Source: Blautia liquoris
GTDB taxonomy: Bacteria; Bacillota; Clostridia; Lachnospirales; Lachnospiraceae
Reading direction: 5' to 3'
Assembly: GCF_015159595.1 (NCBI RefSeq)
Contig: NZ_CP063304.1
Coordinates: 3,348,001 to 3,412,000 of the forward strand
Length of the DNA: 64,000 nucleotides
This document shows positions 25,347-35,053 of this stretch, piece by piece. The translations under genes and the position numbers were made by a program. Position 1 is the stretch's first letter. The number at the start of each line of letters is the position of its first letter. The notes under the pieces are model-generated. The model saw only the letters and a list, made by a program, of their open reading frames with translations, ran no database searches and was not told the origin of the DNA.

Positions 25347-26135
25347 TTAAGATTTTGTTAAATAACTTTTTCTTCTCTGGCGATATGCTTCATACATGAG
25401 TATCGAAGATGCAACGGCAGCATTCAGCGACTCTACGTTTCCCTCCATGGGAATTCTGATCAGTCTGCCGGCTTCTTTCGATAACTTCTGACTTAGTCCA
25501 TTACCTTCATTCCCGATGAAAAATGCAGTCCCTCCTGTATAGTCCTCCCTGTCATAGGTATGTTTTCCATCAAGATGTGCGGCAAATGTGGTGATTTTTC
25601 TGTCTCTTAATTCCGTCAAAATTGAGCATAAATCTTCTACATATAGATATGGAATTCTGTAAATAGATCCCATTGTAGCCCGAATTGTCTTTGGGTTGAA
25701 AAGATCTACCGTATTTTTGCTCAATATAATCCCTGTCACACCCGCCCCCTCGGAAGTTCTCATAATTGTTCCAAGATTTCCGGGATCTTGGAGATCTTCC
25801 AGAATCATACACAATGGACTCTCTTTCCCCAATATATCATCGAGTGAATAGAACGGCATCCTGATCACGCATAGTACTCCCTGTGGAGTCAATGTGTCTG
25901 ACATCAGGCTAAATATAGGGTCTGAGACCACTTCATAATGATGTTCCAGCAACTCTTCCCTGTGCTGCTGTTCAAATTTCTGTGTTACATAAACGTCTAA
26001 AATCCAGTCTTTTGGGGCTTCGTTAAACATCTTATACCCCTCAGTGACAAATACTTTCTCTCGTCTTCTCTCTTTTGTCTTATGATTCAGTTTTATGATA
26101 TGTTTTACCTGTGAATTCGAACTACTTGATATCAT
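25347..26135 (-). CDS. SpoU/TrmH-family RNA 2'-O-methyltransferase
   Basis: A 262-residue protein with an N-terminal substrate-binding domain (KERRREKVFVTEGYKMF) and a C-terminal SPOUT knot: LEDLQDPGNLGTIMRTSEGAG, FFIGNEGNGLS and IPMEGNVESLNAAVASSILMYE are motifs 1-3. It methylates ribose in tRNA or 23S rRNA; the target is not predictable. It is followed by the deacetylase gene after 73 bp. Confidence 0.93.
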   Translation of the reverse strand: MISSSSNSQVKHIIKLNHKTKERRREKVFVTEGYKMFNEAPKDWILDVYVTQKFEQQHREELLEHHYEVVSDPIFSLMSDTLTPQGVLCVIRMPFYSLDDILGKESPLCMILEDLQDPGNLGTIMRTSEGAGVTGIILSKNTVDLFNPKTIRATMGSIYRIPYLYVEDLCSILTELRDRKITTFAAHLDGKHTYDREDYTGGTAFFIGNEGNGLSQKLSKEAGRLIRIPMEGNVESLNAAVASSILMYEAYRQRRKSYLTKS

Positions 26136-26154
26136 ATTTCACCTCGCTGAAAAG

Positions 26155-26184
26155 CAAAAGCTGCCACATTTATCAGCGGCAGCT
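26155..26184 (-). terminator. Terminator after pfkA
   Basis: AGCTGCC/GGCAGCT (arms 26178-26184 and 26159-26165) followed on the minus strand by TTTGCTTTTC. Confidence 0.7.
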
Positions 26185-26197
26185 CCTTTTATATCTA

Positions 26198-27190
26198 TTA
26201 TTTGCTGTAATTATATGAAAGTGCGCGCGCAATTTCATATTGATATTCAGGGATTGTTTTGGTCATGGCAAGTGCTTCATTGATGTCAAAATCCACATAC
26301 TCTCCATTCTTATACCCTACCACTCGGTTTGTCTTACCCGAGATGAGAAGATCCACCGCATAGGCTCCCATGATAGAAGCATAAACTCTGTCCTTGCATG
26401 TGGGGCTGCCGCCTCTTTGCATATGGCCAAGGATCGTCGCTCGGGTTTCTATTCCTGTGGCAGCTTCAATTCTTCTTGCCATACTCGTGGAGTGTCCGAT
26501 GCCTTCTGCATTCACAATAATATGATGTTTCTTCCCTTTTCTCCGGTTTTCAATAATATTCTCAATGATCTTTTGCTCGTCATAGTCATACTTTTCAGGA
26601 AGCAGAATATCTTCCGCACCGTTTGCAATCCCGCACCAGAGAGCGATGTATCCGGCATTTCTTCCCATCACCTCTATGATGCTGCACCTCTCATGGGAAG
26701 TTGAGGTGTCACGCACTTTATCGATGGCTTCCATCGCAGTGTTGACAGCTGTGTCAAAACCTATGGTATATTCTGTGCAGGCAATATCCAGATCAATGGT
26801 GCCCGGAATACCGATTGCATTGATCCCCTGTTCTGCCAGTTTCTGAGCCCCCGCAAAGGAGCCATCTCCTCCTATGACAACCAGCCCGTCGATGCCGTTC
26901 TTTTTGCAGACTTCTGCAGCCCTTTTCTGTCCCTCCAGAGTACGCATCTCTGCACATCTGGCAGTATACAGAATCGTCCCGCCCCGTTCTATCGTATCTG
27001 AAACGTCCTTCGCCGAAAGGTCTATAATTTCATCATTCATAAGGCCGTCAAAGCCTTTTAATATACCTTTTACAGTAACTCCTTTTTGAAGGCCGCGCCG
27101 TACTGCTGCACGAATCGCAGCATTCATCCCCGGTGCATCGCCTCCGCTGGTCAACACTCCAATCGTATGCACTTTATTCTCTGAAGTCAT
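26198..27190 (-). CDS. pfkA: 6-phosphofructokinase
   Basis: A 330-residue glycolytic enzyme. TSGGDAPGMNAAIR (ATP loop) and GGDGS (107-111), with Gly where PPi enzymes have Asp, both point to ATP use. The catalytic stretch reads TIDLD (131-135) where nearly all family members have TIDND; both Asp are kept but the central Asn is Leu. EVMGRNAGYIA and GHMQRGGSPTCKDR for substrate and tetramer contacts are normal. It is probably active, with the substitution worth checking. Confidence 0.94.
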   Translation of the reverse strand: MTSENKVHTIGVLTSGGDAPGMNAAIRAAVRRGLQKGVTVKGILKGFDGLMNDEIIDLSAKDVSDTIERGGTILYTARCAEMRTLEGQKRAAEVCKKNGIDGLVVIGGDGSFAGAQKLAEQGINAIGIPGTIDLDIACTEYTIGFDTAVNTAMEAIDKVRDTSTSHERCSIIEVMGRNAGYIALWCGIANGAEDILLPEKYDYDEQKIIENIIENRRKGKKHHIIVNAEGIGHSTSMARRIEAATGIETRATILGHMQRGGSPTCKDRVYASIMGAYAVDLLISGKTNRVVGYKNGEYVDFDINEALAMTKTIPEYQYEIARALSYNYSK

Positions 27191-27214
27191 TTTTTCCCTC
27201 CACCTTGCCTTTAA

Positions 27215-27365
27215 AGTTATGCCTTTTCCATGCAGGCATGAAAAAGAGCACTAATTTCTCTGTGATATCCTAATCGGGTTGCTTTCTCATGTTTGTCGGG
27301 TCAAAAGGTCATGCTTTTTCATTCGAGCATGAAACGCATGAGCTTTTGACCCTAGTATCATATCA
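27215..27365. repeat. Dispersed palindromic repeat (locus B)
   Basis: Holds a GCCTTTTCCATGCAGGCATG module (27220-27240) followed by the hairpin module. That module runs from GGGTCAAAAG (27298) through ATGCTTTTTCAT and CATGAAACGCAT to CTTTTGACCC (27352), an imperfect stem of about 25 bp, and ends AGTATCATA. The middle part of the long unit is shortened. Lies between pfkA and dnaE. Confidence 0.75.
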
Positions 27366-27368
27366 ATT

Positions 27369-30300
27369 TTAGGTGTGTTTTTCAATACTCTTTTCCACAA
27401 CTCTCACATTATCTTTCCCGAATTCGCCCAAAAGTTTTGCTAACAGTTGTTCATCGATTTTTACATTCCGGCCCGGCGGCAGTCTTTTCAACGTTTTGTC
27501 GCCGCGGATATATAGTACCACATGATCAGATCCATCGGATTCTTTCAATAAATTATAGAGATCTCCTACTTTGCTTTCGTATTCTTCTCTTGTAGAAAAC
27601 TGAACCCATAGTTCCTGTGGGATATCATCAAAGGAATACATCCGTTCACAGATCAGCTTGCTGGGCTTATCTTCCTCTTCAGAGACCCTTCCCCGGATAA
27701 AGAGCTTCGCATCTTCATTCATCAAAGATACATTTTTTTCATAGTCTCTGGGAAATACGATAACCTCAACAGTCCCAAGCAAATCTTCAATCGAAAGAAA
27801 AGCCATGGTCTTATTATTTTTTGTATATTTCACAGTTTTATCCGTAATCATGCCGCCGATCATTACTTTCTCACCATCGTGAACCTTCGTTTCCTGTGTT
27901 TCCTCATCCGGAAGAAAATCGGTTGTGACTGCCGTGATGTTTTTTCTCCAGCGTTCCTCATATTCTTCAAGCGGATGGCCACTGATATATACCCCGAGGA
28001 CTTCCTTTTCAAATGCCAGTTTTTCCTCTTTACTATACTCGCCCACATCTGGCATATGAGTTTCGTAGGCTGTCTTTTCCTCCGGCGAAACTAAATCAAA
28101 CAAGCTCATCTGTCCTGCCATAGAATTCTTTTTATCCTGATTTACCTCATCCACCAACTGAGTATAGACCATCATAAACTGCTTTCTGGTTCCTCCCAGA
28201 TTGTCGAATGCACCAGATTTAATCAGACTCTCAAGCGTTCTCTTATTGACTTCTTTTCCGCTCAGGCGCTCAATAAAGTCCTTCATACTTTGATATTCGC
28301 CGTTTCGGCTCCTCTCCTCCACGACTGCATCCATCACCGGTTTCCCAATTCCTTTTACCGCTGAAAGTCCGTATCGGATAGCTTTATTCTCCACCGTGAA
28401 CCTCCCCTCGCTCTTATTGATGTCTGGCGGAAGAAGGTCAATCTTCATCGCTCTGCAGTTTAGAATATAAGCCGATACTTTCGGTGGATTATCAATACAG
28501 GAGGTCATGATTGCCGCCATGAATTCCACCGGATAATAATATTTCAAAAATGCTGTCTGATATGAGACTACCGCATAGGCTGCCGCATGAGACTTGTTAA
28601 ATGCATATTTTGCAAAGTCAATCATTTCATCATAGATCTGATTTGCAACTTTTTCATCAATTCCATTGGCGATACAGCCCCTGACGCCTTCTTTTTCATT
28701 TCCATAGACGAAGTTTTGCCGCTCCTCTTCCATAACTGCGGCCTTCTTCTTCGACATAGCTCTTCGTACCAGATCGCTTCGGCCGAGAGTATATCCGGCC
28801 AGATTACGGACAATCTGCATCACCTGTTCCTGATAGACAATACAGCCATACGTGGATTCCAGAATCGGCTCAAGCTGCGGACAAAGATATGTAATTGTTT
28901 CCGGATGCTCTTTTCCACGGATATACTGCGGGATGAAGTCCATAGGGCCCGGACGGTAAAGGGAGATTCCGGCTATGATATCTTCCAGACTCTGCGGTTT
29001 CAGCTCCTTCATAAAATTTTTCATCCCCGGACTCTCCAACTGAAAGACGCCCTCGCATTTTCCGGAACCGATCATGTCGAGAACTTTTGGATCATTATAA
29101 TCAATATTCACAAGATCCAAAGTGATATCATTATCTTTATCCACCAGTTTTTTGGCATTTTGTATAACAGTCAGTGTCCGAAGGCCCAGGAAATCCATCT
29201 TTAAAAGTCCAAGTTCCTCCAACGTCGTCATCGTAAACTGTGTCGTAATTGTACCGTCAGCTGCCCGGGAGAGGGGAACATAGTCATCGACTGATTTCTG
29301 GGAGATAACCACACCTGCTGCATGCATGGATGTGTGTCTCGGAAGCCCTTCCAAGCGTCTGGACATATCAATCAGATAAGTAATCTGTTCATCAGTGTCA
29401 TAGACATCTTTCAGTTCATGATTCATTTTCAATGCCTTGTCAATCGTAATGCCAAGCTCATTGGGAATCATCTTTGCGATGGTGTCCACAGACGCATAGG
29501 GCAGATCCAGTACACGCCCCACATCGCGGATTACCCCACGCGCCGCCATTGTTCCAAATGTCACAATCTGAACCACACGGTCCTTTCCATACTTTCGGAC
29601 AACATAGTCTATGACTTCCTGCCTCCGTTCGAAACAGAAGTCAACATCAATATCGGGCATAGACACACGTTCCGGATTCAGAAAGCGTTCAAACAGCAGA
29701 TCGTATTTCATGGGATCCAGCTGTGTGATGCCGAGTGTATAGGATACAATACTTCCGGCAGCGGATCCTCTTCCGGGTCCAACCATGATATCATTGTCCC
29801 TTGCAAACTTGATAAAGTCCCACACGATTAAAAAATAATCAACATATCCCATTGTCCGGATCGTATCAAGTTCATAAGTCAGTCGGTCTTTCAGTTTCTG
29901 TCCAGGGTCCTCATACAGTTGCTCTAAACCCTCCCAGCAGAGTTTGTTCAGATATTCCCAGGAGGTATAACCGTGTGGCACATCGAATTTTGGAAGTTTT
30001 GTCACGCCAAATTCTATCTCAACATGGCAGCGGTCCGCTATTTTCTGGGTGTTTTCCAGTGCCTGTGGGGCATAAGAAAACAGCTCTGCCATCTCCTCGG
30101 GAGATTTTACGTAAAACTGCCCGCCTTCGTAGCGCATGCGATCCTCATCTTGTACCTTCTTTCCGGTCTGAATACAAAGCAGTATATCATGTGCCGCCTC
30201 ATCTTCGGCATACGTATAGTGAATATCATTGGTCGCCACCAGGCCGATACCCGTCTCAGAGGAAAGGCGCATCATCTGCTGATTCACCAGTCTTTGTTCC

Positions 30301-30842
30301 GGAATTCCGTGATCCTGCAGCTCCAGAAAATAATTGCCTTCACCGAAGATGTCCCGATAACGAAGGGCTCTATCCCTGGCCTCATCATAAAGTCCGCGTG
30401 CCAGAAAACGAGAAACTTCACCGGCCAGGCAGGCAGAAAGCGCAATCAGACCTTTGTGATAGGTTCTTAGAAGTTCCATATCCACACGGGGTTTGTAATA
30501 ATATCCCTCGACAAATCCCTTTGAGACAATTTTCATCAGATTGCTGTATCCCTCGTTGTTCTCGGCCAGAAGAATCAGATGATAATACCGGTCTTCGCCC
30601 GACCCTGTTTCCCGATCAAACCGTGAACCGGGCGCCACATATACCTCACAGCCAAGAATTGGATTAATTCCGGCTTTTTTTGCTGCACGGTAAAAATCTA
30701 TGACACCGTACATCACTCCGTGATCCGTGATGGCAGCGCTGTCCATGCCCAGTTCCCTGACACGGGCAACGTATTCATTGATTTTATTGGATCCATCCAA
30801 CAGACTGTATTCCGTATGTGCATGCAAATGTACAAATCCCAA
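27369..30842 (-). CDS. dnaE: DNA polymerase III alpha subunit (DnaE)
   Basis: A 1157-residue replicative-type polymerase. PHP domain (FVHLHAHTEYSLLDG, 3-17), catalytic region with the PDIDVDFCFERR Asp triad area near residue 400, Pol3 fingers, a helix-hairpin-helix and an OB-fold toward the C-terminus. It has the DnaE form, without the PolC exonuclease insertion. The start is TTG at 30842 with GGAG seven bases upstream. In clostridia DnaE works alongside PolC. Confidence 0.96.
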   Translation of the reverse strand: MGFVHLHAHTEYSLLDGSNKINEYVARVRELGMDSAAITDHGVMYGVIDFYRAAKKAGINPILGCEVYVAPGSRFDRETGSGEDRYYHLILLAENNEGYSNLMKIVSKGFVEGYYYKPRVDMELLRTYHKGLIALSACLAGEVSRFLARGLYDEARDRALRYRDIFGEGNYFLELQDHGIPEQRLVNQQMMRLSSETGIGLVATNDIHYTYAEDEAAHDILLCIQTGKKVQDEDRMRYEGGQFYVKSPEEMAELFSYAPQALENTQKIADRCHVEIEFGVTKLPKFDVPHGYTSWEYLNKLCWEGLEQLYEDPGQKLKDRLTYELDTIRTMGYVDYFLIVWDFIKFARDNDIMVGPGRGSAAGSIVSYTLGITQLDPMKYDLLFERFLNPERVSMPDIDVDFCFERRQEVIDYVVRKYGKDRVVQIVTFGTMAARGVIRDVGRVLDLPYASVDTIAKMIPNELGITIDKALKMNHELKDVYDTDEQITYLIDMSRRLEGLPRHTSMHAAGVVISQKSVDDYVPLSRAADGTITTQFTMTTLEELGLLKMDFLGLRTLTVIQNAKKLVDKDNDITLDLVNIDYNDPKVLDMIGSGKCEGVFQLESPGMKNFMKELKPQSLEDIIAGISLYRPGPMDFIPQYIRGKEHPETITYLCPQLEPILESTYGCIVYQEQVMQIVRNLAGYTLGRSDLVRRAMSKKKAAVMEEERQNFVYGNEKEGVRGCIANGIDEKVANQIYDEMIDFAKYAFNKSHAAAYAVVSYQTAFLKYYYPVEFMAAIMTSCIDNPPKVSAYILNCRAMKIDLLPPDINKSEGRFTVENKAIRYGLSAVKGIGKPVMDAVVEERSRNGEYQSMKDFIERLSGKEVNKRTLESLIKSGAFDNLGGTRKQFMMVYTQLVDEVNQDKKNSMAGQMSLFDLVSPEEKTAYETHMPDVGEYSKEEKLAFEKEVLGVYISGHPLEEYEERWRKNITAVTTDFLPDEETQETKVHDGEKVMIGGMITDKTVKYTKNNKTMAFLSIEDLLGTVEVIVFPRDYEKNVSLMNEDAKLFIRGRVSEEEDKPSKLICERMYSFDDIPQELWVQFSTREEYESKVGDLYNLLKESDGSDHVVLYIRGDKTLKRLPPGRNVKIDEQLLAKLLGEFGKDNVRVVEKSIEKHT

Positions 30843-30878
30843 TATTATGCTCCTTTCTGCAAGTATCCAGGATTATCT

Positions 30879-31721
30879 TTATCTCTTTTTCCAGATCTTC
30901 CCGTCCTTAATCTCAACTTTATTTTCTTTCATCAGATGTCCCACGGCCCGCTTAAATGCCGCTTTGCTAAGCCCCATCTCCCGCTGAAGCAGCTCAGGGG
31001 ATGCCTTATCATCAAAGGGAAGAACTCCTGCATATTCATCAATCGCCTCGAGAATACTCTCTGCATCCATATCAATCTGAAGATATGCTTTCTCACGGGC
31101 AGAGAGATCCAGTTTCCCGTCCTCTTTGACTTCTGTCACACGAAGATTTAGCTTCTGTCCGACTTTATAATCAGCCTGAGCCTCTTTCTTCGGAATCAGT
31201 CCGGAGTACAGATCATCTACAGCTACAAAGACCCCGAAGTTCCCGCTGATTTCATAGATCGTGCCTTTCACATGATCCCCAATCACATAAGGAGAGGATG
31301 TCTTCAGATAGTCATATAATTTCATCGTTGCACAGAGACGCCCGCTCTTGTCCACATATAAAGCAACAAGACAGGGATCATTCTCTTTCACTCTTCTGGT
31401 CTGCTCTTTAAAAGGAAGGAATAGATCCTTTTCAAGGCCCCAGTCCAGAAACGCTCCGATCTTTCCGACAGAAACTATCTTCAGCTCTTTTACCTCGCCG
31501 AGCATCAGCTTCGGTTCATTTGTTGTCGCAATCATACGATCCGAAGAATCCCTGTATAAAAATACTTCCAGTTCATCTCCTGTTGAGATACCTTCGGGCA
31601 CCTGTTTTTTCGGAAGCAAAATACGTTCCTTCGCGCAAGCGTCCTCATTCTCACCCAAATAGATACCAAAATCTACCGACTTTACTACCTTCAATACCTG
31701 CTTACAGCCTATATTTAACAT
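30879..31721 (-). CDS. CvfB-like S1-domain RNA-binding protein
   Basis: A 280-residue protein with S1-type OB-folds: about 1-65, 70-135 (VGKIGAFLDWGLEKDLFLPF) and 145-210 (GNFGVFVAVDDLYSGLIPKKEA). A C-terminal winged helix follows (LLQREMGLSKAAFKRAVGHL). This order is that of CvfB, which affects virulence gene expression in staphylococci; its role here is unknown. It is 36 bp upstream of dnaE in the same direction. Confidence 0.9.
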   Translation of the reverse strand: MLNIGCKQVLKVVKSVDFGIYLGENEDACAKERILLPKKQVPEGISTGDELEVFLYRDSSDRMIATTNEPKLMLGEVKELKIVSVGKIGAFLDWGLEKDLFLPFKEQTRRVKENDPCLVALYVDKSGRLCATMKLYDYLKTSSPYVIGDHVKGTIYEISGNFGVFVAVDDLYSGLIPKKEAQADYKVGQKLNLRVTEVKEDGKLDLSAREKAYLQIDMDAESILEAIDEYAGVLPFDDKASPELLQREMGLSKAAFKRAVGHLMKENKVEIKDGKIWKKR

Positions 31722-31729
31722 ATAACCTC

Positions 31730-32440
31730 CTATTTCTTTAACTCTGCCACAAAGTATGGCTTGTCATCTTTGTTATTAAAAACAATCACATAGCCGTCCG
31801 GGATATCGTAAAGTTCTGGCTTCATCACATCTCCCGGAAATGCCTGTTGTTTGTATTCCGCCCTCATCTTTTTCACTTCAAATCCTGTCGGCAGATAACC
31901 TTCGGCCAGTTGAATATACTGCCCATTATTCATATGATGGTTGGTATCCAGATGATATTCCATCACCGGAAATGCCTCAAATCTTCTGCCATTTTCTTTC
32001 GGTACTACAATCTTTCTTGAGCCAAAATCCGCCTGAATCGGCTCTGACAGACCATATTGATCGACCACTTCCTGTGTCACACGTTCTGGCCGTCCAGTTT
32101 CGATGTCGATATATGCCCAGTCTGAATTCGCATATGCGAGAAGCTCGCCGTCTTTTGATTCCATTGTGAAATTTCTAAGACCTCGAAATGCCTTAAACCC
32201 ATAGGCCCATGTGCTGATCACTGTGTCTTCACCCATATCAGGGTAACGGTTAATATGAATCTGCCATGCAGCCAACACCCATAATTTTTTATGTCTGGTC
32301 AGCCAGTCGATTCCGATACCGGCCTCCTCGGACTGGAAATTGCTGCAGTCTTGGAAATAATTGACAAGTGCCGGAAGTGTCAGTTTTTTGTTCTCACCAA
32401 TTTCACTATAACGAATTCTGCTTGTAAATGAATATCTCAT
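31730..32440 (-). CDS. Acyl-ACP thioesterase (FatA/FatB family)
   Basis: A 236-residue double hot-dog protein. The N-terminal hot-dog has VNYFQDCSNFQSEEAGIG and WVLAAWQIHINRYP. The second holds HLDTNHHMNNGQYIQLAEG with the Asn/His residues typical of the family. It releases fatty acids from acyl carrier protein. It lies eight bases upstream of the CvfB gene. Confidence 0.92.
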   Translation of the reverse strand: MRYSFTSRIRYSEIGENKKLTLPALVNYFQDCSNFQSEEAGIGIDWLTRHKKLWVLAAWQIHINRYPDMGEDTVISTWAYGFKAFRGLRNFTMESKDGELLAYANSDWAYIDIETGRPERVTQEVVDQYGLSEPIQADFGSRKIVVPKENGRRFEAFPVMEYHLDTNHHMNNGQYIQLAEGYLPTGFEVKKMRAEYKQQAFPGDVMKPELYDIPDGYVIVFNNKDDKPYFVAELKK

Positions 32441-32495
32441 TCTTTTGTCTCCTCATCTGGAAAATTCAAACTGGACCGTGAAAGCTCTGTAAACA

Positions 32496-32519
32496 AGAAA
32501 AGCCCCAGGTAAGAACCTG
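32496..32519 (-). terminator. Terminator after tRNA-Gln
   Basis: CAGGT-TCTT-ACCTG hairpin followed on the minus strand by GGGGCTTTTCTTG. It is 11 bases past the tRNA. Confidence 0.7.
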
Positions 32520-32530
32520 AGACTTGAAAG

Positions 32531-32602
32531 CTGGGCTACAAGGATTCGAACCTTGAAATGACGGAGTCAGAGTCCGTTGCCTTACCATTTGGCGATAGCC
32601 CA
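32531..32602 (-). tRNA. tRNA-Gln (CTG anticodon)
   Basis: A 72-base cloverleaf: acceptor TGGGCTA/TAGCCCA with discriminator G, anticodon stem ACGGA/TCCGT with loop CTCTGAC giving anticodon CTG (reads CAG), and T-loop GGTTCGAATCC. CCA is not encoded. It is isolated from other tRNAs. Confidence 0.95.
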
Positions 32603-32691
32603 ATTTGTAACAACAAATTGTATTATAATGGATAACTTCGAAAATTGCAAGCCCTTTTTTTAAATTATTTCTTTTTTAAGAAAACTTTCAG

Positions 32692-33870
32692 CTAGTCCTC
32701 GACGATATAGCTCTTATCCATTGTAATCACACATTCATATCTGGAATCCAACTCATGCATCAGAGCCTCAACCTGATGCTGAATTCTGTCTGTCTCTTCT
32801 TTCGAATAATCTCTGGGAACTACAAGATCAAAGATAAGATTGATCTGTCTTTCTCCGCTCACCATACGGAAATCGTGAAAACTTAATTTGGGATCCAGCG
32901 CTTCTACGATACGTCCAAGTTTTTCTTTTACCTCAAGTACCTTCTTATCCTGAGTTTCCACCGGATCCATATGGATAACCAAAACAAGGTTAAGTTTTTC
33001 TCCCACTTCCCGTTCCGCTCTGTCTATGATCTCATGAGAGATTTCAATGTCCACATTATTCGGAACTTCCGCATGAATCGATGCCATACTCTGATTTGGT
33101 CCATAGTTATGAACAATTAGATCGTGTGTTCCTACAATACCTTCATAACCCTCAACAGATTCTGAAATCTTTCTATACAGATCTTTTGGAATACCTTGTC
33201 CGATAAGCGGCTCCAGGGTATCTTTCACAATAGAAAAGCCGGCATAGATGACAATCCCGGAGACGATAATCCCAGCCACTGCGTCCACATGAAATCGTGT
33301 AAAGTAGCTGACAACAATGGAAACAATCGTCACCAATGTTGTAATCACATCTCCCATCGAATCAGCTGCCGCAGCAAGCATAATCGTGGAATCAATTCGT
33401 TTCCCAAGTTTTCGGTTAAACGCCCCCAGCCATAGTTTAACTCCAACCGATAGTACCAGGACCAGAAAGGGAATCCATGAGAAAATCAGCTCCTCCGGGT
33501 GGAACAATTTTCTGACCGAGCTTTTCAGAAATGACACACCAACTTCCATAACCAAAAAGGATACAATAAGTGCCGCAATATATTCAATTCTTCCATGTCC
33601 GAAAGGATGTTCCTCATCTGCTGGTTTTCCGGCCATCTTGACTCCAATAAAACTTATGACAGAGGATGCCGCATCCGACAGGTTATTGAATGCATCTGCC
33701 ATTACTGATAGTGAATTCAGCAGTAATCCTATGATAAACTTGACTGCAAATAAAAGAACGTTGCAGACAATTCCCACCATGCTTGCCAGAATGCCATACC
33801 TTGTGCGTACCTGAGTGTCATCTGTGTCTTCATAATGCGAAACAAATCTATGTACTAAAAATTCTGTCAT
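32692..33870 (-). CDS. Cation diffusion facilitator family transporter
   Basis: A 392-residue protein. Six membrane helices in the first 220 residues carry the paired metal sites MADAFNNLSDAAS and AAAADSMGDVITT with HPFGHGRIEYIAAL between, as in zinc/iron/manganese exporters. Two cytoplasmic ferredoxin-like domains follow (about 225-300 and 310-392), longer than the usual single one. The start at 33870 (MTEFLV) has GGGAGG; a longer frame to 33906 does not. Substrate not determined. Confidence 0.92.
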   Translation of the reverse strand: MTEFLVHRFVSHYEDTDDTQVRTRYGILASMVGIVCNVLLFAVKFIIGLLLNSLSVMADAFNNLSDAASSVISFIGVKMAGKPADEEHPFGHGRIEYIAALIVSFLVMEVGVSFLKSSVRKLFHPEELIFSWIPFLVLVLSVGVKLWLGAFNRKLGKRIDSTIMLAAAADSMGDVITTLVTIVSIVVSYFTRFHVDAVAGIIVSGIVIYAGFSIVKDTLEPLIGQGIPKDLYRKISESVEGYEGIVGTHDLIVHNYGPNQSMASIHAEVPNNVDIEISHEIIDRAEREVGEKLNLVLVIHMDPVETQDKKVLEVKEKLGRIVEALDPKLSFHDFRMVSGERQINLIFDLVVPRDYSKEETDRIQHQVEALMHELDSRYECVITMDKSYIVED

Positions 33871-33991
33871 GACAGACCTCCCGGGGGTTAGTTCATGCTC
33901 CCACAATTATACAAATATCATAGCAGTTTTCCCCGAAAACTGCAAATAGAAACTCAGTTTTCGGGGCAGTTTAAAGTTGTTTTTTTTGATA

Positions 33992-34546
33992 TTACTGTTC
34001 GATCTGCCTGCCCAAAAATCCTGCGGCTACTTGGACCAATGTTTTATCATTTTCATCCATCTTAGATTTAGAACTCTTTCCCCGATCCAACATCACAACC
34101 GCTCCGATGGCATCTCCGGAAGAAATAATCGGCACCACGATCTGCCAGGTACTGTCTTTGTCATCGTCTTCCGTTATTTTAATAAAAGAATTTTCCTTTC
34201 GCCCTGCAAAAATCGTGGTTCTCTCTGCAATTGCAGTTTCCAGATCGCTGCTGATATTCTTGCCTTCAAAACCTTTCTGGCCTGACCCACTGGCAGTGAT
34301 AATCTGATCATGGTCTGTAACGCACACCAGGTAGCCTGTTGTCTGTGATAAAACCTGTGCGTATTCCTTTGCAAACCTTGACATCTCACCCATAGGAGAA
34401 TATTTCTTTAACACAATTTCGCCTTCGCGTCCGGTGAATATCTCCATCGGCTCGCCTTCTCGAATTCTCATCGTTCTTCTTATTTCTTTCGGGACAACAA
34501 TTCGTCCCAGATCATCTATTCTTCTGACAACACCTGTAGCTTTCAT
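33992..34546 (-). CDS. spoVT: Stage V sporulation regulator SpoVT
   Basis: A 184-residue protein. The N-terminal AbrB swapped-hairpin DNA-binding domain (MKATGVVRRIDDLGRIVVPK, EIRRTMRIREGEPMEIF) is near identical in form to Bacillus SpoVT. The C-terminal GAF-like domain (about 55-184) ends QVAAGFLGRQIEQ. It controls late forespore genes under sigma G in spore formers, which supports a sporulating host. Confidence 0.96.
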   Translation of the reverse strand: MKATGVVRRIDDLGRIVVPKEIRRTMRIREGEPMEIFTGREGEIVLKKYSPMGEMSRFAKEYAQVLSQTTGYLVCVTDHDQIITASGSGQKGFEGKNISSDLETAIAERTTIFAGRKENSFIKITEDDDKDSTWQIVVPIISSGDAIGAVVMLDRGKSSKSKMDENDKTLVQVAAGFLGRQIEQ

Positions 34547-34571
34547 GTATTCCGGCTCCTTTAACTCTTGT

Positions 34572-34988
34572 TAGTTCGAATCTTTCCCTGACAGGGCTTT
34601 ATTCTCTTGTTTGGTCGGGGCGAGAGGGGGATATGCCTTTTTCATGCAAGCATGTAAAAGAGCACGAATTTCCTTGTGGTGTCCCGCACCTTGCATGATA
34701 CCACGGATTGTTCCGCACTTTGTGCTCCCACAATCCTCGCTCCGCTTCGGGCGGGTCACAGGGATATGCCTTTTTCATGCAAGCATGTAAAAGAGCACGA
34801 ATTTCCTTGTGGCATCCCGCACCTTGCATGATACCACGGATTGTTCCGCACTTTGTGCTCCCACAATCCTACAAACATTCAAACTCCGCCCTGACGGGCT
34901 TCGTTCTCATGTTTGTTCGGGTCTCAAATTCATGCTTTTTCATGCAAGCATGAAACGCATGAACTTTTGACCCTGGTATCATTTTACA
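34572..34988. repeat. Dispersed palindromic repeat array (locus C) with internal tandem copy
   Basis: The whole 500-bp gap between spoVT and the carboxypeptidase is repeat material. A segment of about 109 bp starting ATATGCCTTTTTCATGCAAG occurs at 34629-34737 and again at 34762-34870 (133-bp period, few differences). The full unit then follows, ending in the long hairpin (about 34919-34974) and GGTATCAT. GGATTGT/ACAATCC and GCACTTTGTGC stems are inside each copy. No gene is supported here. Confidence 0.8.
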
Positions 34989-35053
34989 TATTATTTGTAA
35001 TTTATGGATGAAATATGCATGGAAGTAAATAGCCGGGAACTTCTTGTTCCCGG

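Noticed and set aside
29852-30667. Plus-strand open frame of 271 codons opposite dnaE
   Set aside because: Antisense to conserved DnaE codons, odd Pro/Arg/His composition, no family resemblance.
34571-34953. Short frames on both strands within repeat locus C
   Set aside because: They translate the tandem repeat copies (near-identical segments) and have no ribosome site; non-coding repeat is the simpler reading.
34572-34988. CRISPR-like array
   Set aside because: Only two tandem copies, 133-bp period, no uniform spacers, palindromic modules and no cas genes.
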